A stretch of DNA of 64,000 nucleotides from positions 124,001 through 188,000 of the forward strand of contig CANMSH010000005.1 of NCBI GenBank assembly GCA_947500525.1, given 5' to 3'. The stretch's first letter is position 1. Each line of letters begins with the position of its first letter. The stretch is from an uncultured Flavobacteriaceae bacterium (lineage in GTDB: Bacteria > Bacteroidota > Bacteroidia > Flavobacteriales > Flavobacteriaceae). Under the pieces are notes generated by a model. That model searched no databases. It had not been told where the DNA came from and saw only the letters and a program-made list of their open reading frames with translations. The position numbers were made by a program, and so were the translations under genes. This document shows, piece by piece, positions 58,291-64,000 of this stretch.

Positions 58291-59463
58291 ATGAAACGTA
58301 GAATTTTTCGCTATCTAAAACATGTATTCAGTACACTATTGGTGCTCATACTCATTGCTATTTCTATTGGTCTCTATCATGGCGCAAGTGCTAGTTATGG
58401 CCATAATGAGAAACGACTCGCATTTCATAATGAAGGCCCCTACGCCTTTTATAAAAATGATAGTATTATTAGTGTTAACTATTTAAAAGGAACGAAAGAA
58501 ACTGGTTTTTATCTCGATCAAAAAGAGCATCACATTAAAGAATCTATCCCAGCAAGCTGTCTTTTTCCGTTAGACTCCACCTATATTAAATTTAACCTCA
58601 AAACTAATTTTATCTCTCCTCCAAGTACTTATAATGACGATAATAAAGTATTAGCAATTTCTGACATAGAAAGTGGTTATAAAACATTTCGAGATTTTCT
58701 TATCAAGAATCAAGTCATTGATCAACAGTTAAACTGGAAATTTGGTAAAGGGCACTTGGTATTAGTTGGTGATTTTATGGATAGAGGTTTCTCTACAACT
58801 CAAGTACTATGGTTTATTTATAAGCTAGAACAAGAGGCAAAAGCAACAGGAGGCCATGTTCATTTTATCATTGGAAATCATGAATTGAAAAACATGTATG
58901 GAGATTATCAAGCGGCCTCACTTAAATACACTTTTGTTGCTTCTATTCTCGGAAAATCACAAGCGAATCTCTACGATCAAAACTCTGTTTTAGGGAGGTG
59001 GTTGGCTAGTAAAAATGTCATAGAATCTATTAATGGAAATCTGTTCGCCCATGGTGGTTTGCATCCAGATATTATGAAAATAGATATGACTTTAGACGAA
59101 ATCAATTCATTTGTACGCTCAAGTTATTATAAAGCTCCTTACCCAAAACCTAATGAAGATGAGAACCAATTACTGTTATCTTCGAAAGACGGTATTTGTT
59201 GGTATCGTGGTTATTTTAAAGAAGATTTAACGCAAGAAGAAGTCGAAAAACCTTTGGCAAAGTTTAAAGCCAACGCCATTATTGTGGGGCATACACTTCA
59301 ATCTAAAGTTAAAAGTCATTACAAGGGCAAAGTAATAGGTATTGATGTAATGCATCCAAAGGACTACCATAAAAATTGGCCAAGAAAAACATCAGAGGGA
59401 CTCCTGATCCATAAAGAGGACTATTTTAGGATTTTTAGTGATGGAAAAAAGAAACCGTTATAA
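58291..59463 (+). CDS. Membrane-anchored metallophosphoesterase
   Basis: A 390-residue protein with one N-terminal membrane helix (residues ~12-32) and a calcineurin-like phosphoesterase domain in the periplasm. Motifs: AISDIESGYKTF (usually GDxHG, so the His ligand of motif I is absent), VGDFMDRG, IGNHELKN, AHGGLHPD and VGHTLQS. The Bacteroidota relatives I recall also have SDIEG-type first motifs, so this change may be a subgroup feature. It likely acts as a phosphatase on proteins or small molecules. It is monocistronic. Confidence 0.83.
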   Translation: MKRRIFRYLKHVFSTLLVLILIAISIGLYHGASASYGHNEKRLAFHNEGPYAFYKNDSIISVNYLKGTKETGFYLDQKEHHIKESIPASCLFPLDSTYIKFNLKTNFISPPSTYNDDNKVLAISDIESGYKTFRDFLIKNQVIDQQLNWKFGKGHLVLVGDFMDRGFSTTQVLWFIYKLEQEAKATGGHVHFIIGNHELKNMYGDYQAASLKYTFVASILGKSQANLYDQNSVLGRWLASKNVIESINGNLFAHGGLHPDIMKIDMTLDEINSFVRSSYYKAPYPKPNEDENQLLLSSKDGICWYRGYFKEDLTQEEVEKPLAKFKANAIIVGHTLQSKVKSHYKGKVIGIDVMHPKDYHKNWPRKTSEGLLIHKEDYFRIFSDGKKKPL

Positions 59464-59578
59464 GGATTACAATTTTTTTATAAATGAAATCCAATCAAAA
59501 AATAATCATCTAGAATTGACACTTTTTATGCTTTTCTTAAGACTTAATTAGCAGTTGTTTAACAGCCATAGTGTTCAA

Positions 59579-59615
59579 ATAGGGATAGTTTAGCCACCAC
59601 TAATCTAATCCCTAT
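59579..59615 (+). promoter_or_regulatory. Inverted repeat directly before the envelope operon
   Basis: ATAGGGAT (59579-59586) is the inverse of ATCCCTAT (59608-59615), 21 bases apart, and the second arm ends 2 bases before ATG 59618. In mRNA the hairpin would cover the ribosome-binding region; as DNA it could be an operator. Confidence 0.4.
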
Positions 59616-59617
59616 CT

Positions 59618-60337
59618 ATGAAAATAAAACTACCCTGCACACTATTATTTTTTGTTCTTTTCTTTACTCAAGGGTTTTCTCAAACCACGAGTGATATAGA
59701 AAAAAACAATATTGAATTCTCTGTAGGATATAATACAGGAGCACTAAAAAATTTACAATTTGCCCCCGTTGCACGTTATGACTATAACGGGTTGGTTTAC
59801 AAATTAACATATGAACGTCAAACTCAAAGTGCTAACCAATTTACGGCAACGCTGCATTATCTAACTTCAGAATTACAAACAGATCGCATACCTGTATTGA
59901 ATTTAGACTATTCTAAGATAGGCCTCGAAATCTCCTACTTAAAACGACTTTATGATCGAAATCAATTCTCAATACATGCTGGTTTACAATCACGAAGCGT
60001 TATTTCTATTTACTCAAAAGAAAATCAGAACAGAACCATTACCGATCAATCATTTGGGATTGCCAGTCAATTCTCATATGTTATTAATGACAAACACGCC
60101 GTGTTTTCAAAACTTGCCGTTCCTGTAACCTTACTTCGAGTCACAAATTCGGATGCGGGCCTCTATTCATTAAATCGTTTTCAAAGTACTTCCTGGAACA
60201 TTGGTTATACATACAACCTTTCGAGACAGTTAGATTTAAACTTAAGCTATGATTTTAATTACGATAGGTTACAAATTCAAAATTCTTTTCGAGAAGTACA
60301 ATATCAGTTCAATTTGGGGCTTAATTTTAAATTTTAA
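59618..60337 (+). CDS. Outer-membrane beta-barrel-like protein
   Basis: A 239-residue exported protein (signal MKIKLPCTLLFFVLFFTQGFSQ). The mature chain is an even series of amphipathic strands with alternating aromatic residues (YDYNGLVYKLTYERQ, LGLEISYLKR-like turns, SFGIASQFSYVIND, WNIGYTYNLSRQLDLNLSYDF) ending in a terminal phenylalanine (YQFNLGLNFKF), as expected for an 8-10-strand outer-membrane barrel. No named family recognised. First gene of an operon with the M23 lipoprotein 5 bases downstream. Confidence 0.65.
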   Translation: MKIKLPCTLLFFVLFFTQGFSQTTSDIEKNNIEFSVGYNTGALKNLQFAPVARYDYNGLVYKLTYERQTQSANQFTATLHYLTSELQTDRIPVLNLDYSKIGLEISYLKRLYDRNQFSIHAGLQSRSVISIYSKENQNRTITDQSFGIASQFSYVINDKHAVFSKLAVPVTLLRVTNSDAGLYSLNRFQSTSWNIGYTYNLSRQLDLNLSYDFNYDRLQIQNSFREVQYQFNLGLNFKF

Positions 60338-60342
60338 ACATC

Positions 60343-61053
60343 ATGAAATATAGAACGATTTTTTGCGCCATTGTTTTTTTATCCTGTACCGCATGCACTG
60401 ACACATTAATTGGTGATAAAGGAAGCATAGATGAAGAACTTTACTTAAACTATCAAACGAAAACAGATTTAGAATTACCTTTTGAAGGAGATTGGTATGT
60501 CTCTTTTGGTGGAAGAACTCATCTCACTGGTGGCCATCATTTTATAACAAGAGGTTCTGGGCAACGCTATGCCTATGATATTGGTAAACTAGTAGATGGT
60601 AATTATTTCTCAGGTGACGGTCGTACCAATGAAGACACTTATACTTTTGGCGCTCGATTAAATGCCCCTGGAGCGGGTAAAATAATCGCATTAGAAAATG
60701 AAATAGATGATAATTACGAAATCGGAACCGTGAACGCCGATATTGATCAAAGTACTATTGCGGGTAACTATATTATGATAGATCACTTAAATGGTGAATA
60801 TTCGATGCTCGCACATTTTAAAAAGGGCAGTATCATTGTTAAAGTTGGAGATATAGTAGCTAAGGGGCAAGAAATTGGTCAAGCTGGTAATAGCGGCAAC
60901 TCTAGTAGTCCACATTTACATTATCATTTGCAGAATACACCCAATTATCTAGATGGTTTTGGTTTACCTGCTCAATTCAAGAACTACTATGCAGACGATG
61001 CCTTGATCACAAATGGAGAACCGGTTCAAAGTCAAATAATTCGAAAAGATTAG
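60343..61053 (+). CDS. M23-family (LytM-like) peptidase lipoprotein
   Basis: A 236-residue lipoprotein (signal ending FLSCTAC). The peptidase M23 fold is clear: APGAGKIIALENEIDDN, MIDHLNGEYSMLAHFKKGS, VKVGDIVAKGQEIGQAGNSGNSSSPHLHYHL with the HxH zinc pair. The upstream ligand pair would be in GGHHFITRG and AYDIG, an atypical spacing, so metal binding should be judged with care. It may cleave peptidoglycan cross-bridges or act as a regulator; the neighbouring barrel suggests an envelope task. Confidence 0.83.
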   Translation: MKYRTIFCAIVFLSCTACTDTLIGDKGSIDEELYLNYQTKTDLELPFEGDWYVSFGGRTHLTGGHHFITRGSGQRYAYDIGKLVDGNYFSGDGRTNEDTYTFGARLNAPGAGKIIALENEIDDNYEIGTVNADIDQSTIAGNYIMIDHLNGEYSMLAHFKKGSIIVKVGDIVAKGQEIGQAGNSGNSSSPHLHYHLQNTPNYLDGFGLPAQFKNYYADDALITNGEPVQSQIIRKD

Positions 61054-61140
61054 AAAGTCTTCAAGAATATGATGACTACAGACGGAGACTTGCAAATTGC
61101 TTTGTTAGAGAATATGTATCTTTAGTTCAAACTTTTACCT

Positions 61141-61752
61141 ATGAAACAGTTCCTCATCTTTTTAATAGTGTTTTTGCTATTTAGTTGTCAGCAACAAGCA
61201 AAACAAACTACTACAAATGCTGAATCTAATGATGAACTCATTTCGCAAGCTATAAATGAGATGAATCCTAAAGATCAAGCCTTAATTTTTAGACGTACAA
61301 CACTTATTGTGAGAGATATCGACAAATCTCTTGCACTTTATCGTGATGCTTTGGGTATGGAAATAATTTATGATCAAGTTATTAATAGACCTCATCCTTT
61401 CAAAGAAGGTGCGCAGCAATCAGTACGTCTAATTTTTTTAAAGGCTTTAGATAAATTTCAGGGAGTTTTGGGTCTTGTAGATTATGAGTTCGGCAGTAGC
61501 GATAAAGCCAAAATACCTGTGCGAAAAGAAGGTTTCATTCCTCAAAATGTAATACTCCTCTTTAATTCTAATGATTTGGATACTCGTTTTGAACGAATAC
61601 GAAAAGTAGCCGATATAGAAATCATTAGTGAACCAAAACTAACGCAATATCCGGCGTATAACGGAAAAGATACGTTGAAAGTAATGGTGAGTAAATTCTA
61701 TGATCCTGACGGATTTATTGTAGAATTTAATAAATTGCTTTCAGATTTATAA
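61141..61752 (+). CDS. VOC-family (glyoxalase-like) lipoprotein
   Basis: A 203-residue lipoprotein (LLFSCQQ, Cys about residue 16). From residue ~50 a VOC fold is seen: FRRTTLIVRDIDKSLALYRDALGMEIIYDQV, VRLIFLKALD, and the closing FYDPDGFIVEFNK. VOC proteins are usually cytoplasmic dioxygenases, lyases or binding proteins; export as a lipoprotein is less common. Metal ligands cannot be fixed from sequence alone. It stands 87 bases after the M23 gene and 25 bases before the next. Confidence 0.78.
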   Translation: MKQFLIFLIVFLLFSCQQQAKQTTTNAESNDELISQAINEMNPKDQALIFRRTTLIVRDIDKSLALYRDALGMEIIYDQVINRPHPFKEGAQQSVRLIFLKALDKFQGVLGLVDYEFGSSDKAKIPVRKEGFIPQNVILLFNSNDLDTRFERIRKVADIEIISEPKLTQYPAYNGKDTLKVMVSKFYDPDGFIVEFNKLLSDL

Positions 61753-61777
61753 CCCTAAATTCCTTTTAAAGTATCAA

Positions 61778-62239
61778 ATGACCATTAATACAAAAATTTT
61801 TATCGCTGTCTGTCTTCTTATAAGCTCAATGCACCAAATTAGCGCTCAAAAAGTATCTATGCGTTCGGGCTTCGCAAAAAGTAACTTTTACCTTGGCGAA
61901 GAAAGTATTACCAAAGTTGACATGACTAATCTTATGAAAAAAGACGGTACTTCTTGGAAGCATTGGAAACGTTCTAATACATTCAACACATTATCATGGG
62001 TCGCTCTTATTACTGAAGCCGGATTTGCAACATGGAATATTATAGATAAAAATCCCGAAAATGAAAGAGCCGCAAATATCGGGGTGTACACCTCTCTCGC
62101 CGGAGTCATCGTTTTTAGTCTTCTTTCTCATGGACAACGAAAAAAAGCTATTTCATCTTACAATTCGAAATTTGATCAATTCAACGTATTTACGATCAAA
62201 CCTTCAAAAAAAGGCTTAGGTATTGTGGTGCAATTTTAA
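61778..62239 (+). CDS. Small membrane protein, unknown function
   Basis: A 153-residue protein with a signal peptide (ends ISAQ) and two short hydrophobic helices (about residues 70-85 and 103-120) in a chain that includes KVDMTNLMKKDGTSWKHWKRSN. The last part (FNVFTIKPSKKGLGIVVQF) looks like beta-strands. Similar small proteins with a repeated-strand end are found in flavobacterial outer-membrane contexts, but I recognise no family. It is likely co-transcribed with the genes on either side. Confidence 0.6.
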   Translation: MTINTKIFIAVCLLISSMHQISAQKVSMRSGFAKSNFYLGEESITKVDMTNLMKKDGTSWKHWKRSNTFNTLSWVALITEAGFATWNIIDKNPENERAANIGVYTSLAGVIVFSLLSHGQRKKAISSYNSKFDQFNVFTIKPSKKGLGIVVQF

Positions 62240-62260
62240 TAATAATCTCTTTACGCTACT

Positions 62261-63208
62261 ATGAAAAAATCAATATTACTACTACTTATCGTACATTTCT
62301 GTTGCATAGTTGCATTCGGACAACAAAAAATTTCTACAGAGATAACAGATGCCCACAAAAATGTAGTCGGTACAAAAGTCAGTTTGATACCTCCGAAAGA
62401 ATTTACGAAAGCTGTTAATTTTTTAGGATTCCAACAAACCAAAACTGGTTCGAGTATTATGGTCTTAAATGTACCTGCTGATTTCTCTGAAGTCTCTGCT
62501 GGGTTTACAAAAGAAGGTCTATTGACGCAAGGCGTGATAGCTTCAAAAATTGAACGCATCACTCTAAATGATTTACCAGCCCTTTTTGTTACGGCCGAAC
62601 AAAAGGCTTATGGAATTACCTATACCAAATATATCTTAACCTTTGGCTCAAATACCGAAACCATGCTTATAAACGGTATTTTTCCAAAAAGCCTTACCGC
62701 ACTCAATGATGGTATGAAAAAAGCGCTCTTGTCTACGGTTTATGATGCTTCAAAAAAAATTGATCCGTTTAAAAATGTTGACTTTAAAATTGATACCACG
62801 GGTACCGGACTCATGTTTGCAAATTACGTAGGCAGCTCTATGATCTTTAATCGCGATGGAAAAATGCCATCACAATCAAAAGACAAAGCGTCTGTCATAA
62901 TTTCTAAATCTTTTTCAACTGGTACTGTTGACGATAAGAAATTATTTGCCATCAATCGTATCAAGAATTTACCTATAGAAATTGATGCAATTCTTTCTAC
63001 AAAACCTATCAAAATAGATAGCATTTTTGGTTATGAAATCATAGCCGATGCCAAAGACAAGAAAACTGGGGTTAAAGAAAAAGTATATCAAGTATTATTG
63101 TTTACTGATTCGATATACTATATGCTCTTTGGCTCATCGGAAGCTGATTTTGATGCTAATATTTTACTATTTCAAAAGTTCATTAAAACATTCGAACGTA
63201 AAGAATAA
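62261..63208 (+). CDS. Secreted protein of unknown function
   Basis: A 315-residue exported protein (signal MKKSILLLLIVHFCCIVAFGQ). The mature chain alternates strands and helices: VGTKVSLIPPKEFTKAVNFLGFQQ, a middle region TEQKAYGITYTKYILTFG, and a second similar half with GTGLMFANYVGSSMIFNRDGK; the layout suggests two related alpha/beta lobes, as in lipid- or PsbP-like binding domains, but this is only an impression. No catalytic motif is visible. It follows the previous gene by 21 bases and the next starts 9 bases later. Confidence 0.6.
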   Translation: MKKSILLLLIVHFCCIVAFGQQKISTEITDAHKNVVGTKVSLIPPKEFTKAVNFLGFQQTKTGSSIMVLNVPADFSEVSAGFTKEGLLTQGVIASKIERITLNDLPALFVTAEQKAYGITYTKYILTFGSNTETMLINGIFPKSLTALNDGMKKALLSTVYDASKKIDPFKNVDFKIDTTGTGLMFANYVGSSMIFNRDGKMPSQSKDKASVIISKSFSTGTVDDKKLFAINRIKNLPIEIDAILSTKPIKIDSIFGYEIIADAKDKKTGVKEKVYQVLLFTDSIYYMLFGSSEADFDANILLFQKFIKTFERKE

Positions 63209-63217
63209 ATTAAACTT

Positions 63218-63706
63218 ATGAAAGAAGATTCTATACTTAAAAAGACGACTAAAAAGGTGAGCGATGGTACCGATCAGGTATTACAGCAATTAAAAAACGG
63301 GCTCTCCAAAATTGGAGATTTTGGCACTGCGACCAAGAACAAATTTGTCAATTATGTCAAGGATGTTTTTGAGGTGCTTCCTCTTATTGAAAAAGCGGGA
63401 TTTCGTACCAATCGACTCATTGTGGGGATCTCCATTCCGCCATCTGTAGAAATTCATGTGAGTAGATTTAAAGAAATAGATGAAGAAAAAATTGAAAAAT
63501 TATATGTCGAATACAAGAAGAAGAAAATGTTCAAGCTGATTTTAAAAGCCTTACTTATGTCGAACGATTTTCAAGGAAAACTGTCTTCTGAGAATTTGGT
63601 ATTTAGCGAAACGTGCATTGAAATCTCTATTCCACCAAAAGTAAGTATCAAATACCTGAATAAAGATATTGCCAATCTTTCTAAAATAGAAGTTGACTTT
63701 GATTGA
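63218..63706 (+). CDS. Cytoplasmic protein of unknown function
   Basis: A 162-residue protein without signal or membrane segment. The first 50 residues form a polar helix (KKTTKKVSDGTDQVLQQLKNG), followed by VLPLIEKAGFRTNRLIVGISIPPSVEIHVSRF, a lysine-rich helix and a second strand block ending EISIPPKVSIKYLNKDI. The IPP.V.I pattern occurs twice (near residues 73 and 141), a possible internal repeat. I know no family. Probably the last gene of the operon. Confidence 0.6.
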   Translation: MKEDSILKKTTKKVSDGTDQVLQQLKNGLSKIGDFGTATKNKFVNYVKDVFEVLPLIEKAGFRTNRLIVGISIPPSVEIHVSRFKEIDEEKIEKLYVEYKKKKMFKLILKALLMSNDFQGKLSSENLVFSETCIEISIPPKVSIKYLNKDIANLSKIEVDFD

Positions 63707-63735
63707 GGTAAAAAATATTTCTAAATAAAAGAATA

Positions 63736-64000
63736 GTGATTACCTCTCAGCAAATTTTACTTCGAATACAACTATTAGTCATTGTTTCTTACGTCATCGT
63801 TAAATTCTATTTCAGACCACTAATTTTAGAAAACGCTCATGGGGGAGTGCTCAAAATATTTGTACTCTCTTACCCTAATTTTTGCGAAGCAGTTGTAGGA
63901 ACAATTTTCATAACTTTTATCCTACTATTATTAAATAGAAAATTGAATAAAAATAGTTTTAGATCATTCGAAAAATTTATTCCGTTTTTAGCAACCTTAT
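63736..64000 (+). CDS. Membrane protein of unknown function, 3' truncated by window
   Basis: A frame opened by GTG 63736 runs without stop to the window end (88 residues). It has hydrophobic segments ILLRIQLLVIVSYVIV and FCEAVVGTIFITFILLLLN separated by a polar loop with ENAHGGVLK, so it is a polytopic membrane protein. The spacer to the previous gene is 29 bases. Too little is present to name a family. Confidence 0.5.
   Translation, partial: MITSQQILLRIQLLVIVSYVIVKFYFRPLILENAHGGVLKIFVLSYPNFCEAVVGTIFITFILLLLNRKLNKNSFRSFEKFIPFLATL

Noticed and set aside
62251-62562. Open frame of 103 codons on the minus strand
   Set aside because: Antisense to the secreted protein gene at 62261 with a clear signal peptide; no family features of its own.
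1-64000. tRNA, rRNA, CRISPR, IS elements or prophage genes
   Set aside because: No tRNA arms, rRNA stretches, spaced direct repeats, transposase, integrase or phage structural genes were seen by eye on either strand.

Overview
This is a 64 kb stretch of chromosome from a low-GC member of the Bacteroidota, most likely a marine-type Flavobacteriaceae. Evidence for this: several promoters fit the Bacteroidota pattern (TTTG or TTG, about 20 bases, then TAnnTTTG); Shine-Dalgarno sequences are almost absent; TTG/GTG starts are common; and the gene families are typical of the group (DUF3822-rsmD, 2TM domain proteins, DUF2141, DUF3857, LytS/LytT pairs, a B12-riboswitch-controlled TonB receptor). I see no rRNA, tRNA, CRISPR array, integrase, transposase or phage gene.

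Layout. 1-2.5 kb: end of a DUF2520 gene, kdsC (LPS Kdo synthesis), YihY membrane protein, DUF2147 and a thioredoxin-fold protein in a tight operon. 2.6-8.7 kb: a cobalamin uptake/salvage locus: a DUF71-type ATP-pyrophosphatase, a BtuB-like TonB receptor behind a cobalamin riboswitch, and a divergent BtuF-BtuC-BtuD-like ABC transporter. 8.8-18.5 kb: a long co-directional run (M28 peptidase, DnaQ/GIY-YIG fusion nuclease, DUF3857 protein, voltage-gated K+ channel, miaA, acyl-CoA dehydrogenase, quinone oxidoreductase, alpha/beta hydrolase). 18.5-25.3 kb, minus strand: twin acyltransferases, a decayed secreted peptide gene, two secreted proteins sharing an unrecognised four-cysteine domain (one fused to a ricin-type lectin), twin SnoaL-like proteins with an AraC regulator that carries a degenerate kinase ATPase domain, and a RecD-like helicase. 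25.4-29.5 kb: conserved membrane protein, DUF3822, rsmD and an S9 peptidase.

29.6-37.6 kb is a minus-strand signalling operon: two DUF2141 proteins, a LytS kinase with a fused 2TM domain, five separate 2TM proteins, an amidohydrolase, a LytTR response regulator and a family-39 glycosyltransferase. 37.8-42.3 kb holds a large serine hydrolase, DUF2652, and a small redox-type locus (CPVC thioredoxin-like protein, DUF2024, cysteine-rich MarR) with two matching palindromic operator candidates and a terminator abutting the marR start codon.

42.5-55.5 kb is the accessory part: a lipase-like hydrolase overlapping a small cysteine-rich protein, a class D beta-lactamase homologue, a possible orphan immunity protein, a serine-hydrolase gene interrupted by one stop codon, an XRE regulator/serine hydrolase pair with a perfect palindrome over the promoter, an HxlR/DinB divergent pair with a palindrome, a Crp-like regulator, and two copies of an intergenic repeat. 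55.7-64 kb: a MOSC protein, a second LytS/LytT pair, a metallophosphoesterase, and an envelope operon (beta-barrel, M23 lipoprotein, VOC lipoprotein, three proteins of unknown function), with one further gene cut by the window end.

The least familiar candidates are the MarR/redoxin/DUF2024 switch, the hydrolase + cysteine-rich pair, the four-cysteine secreted domain family, the 2TM array with its kinase fusion, and the AraC-degenerate-kinase regulator.
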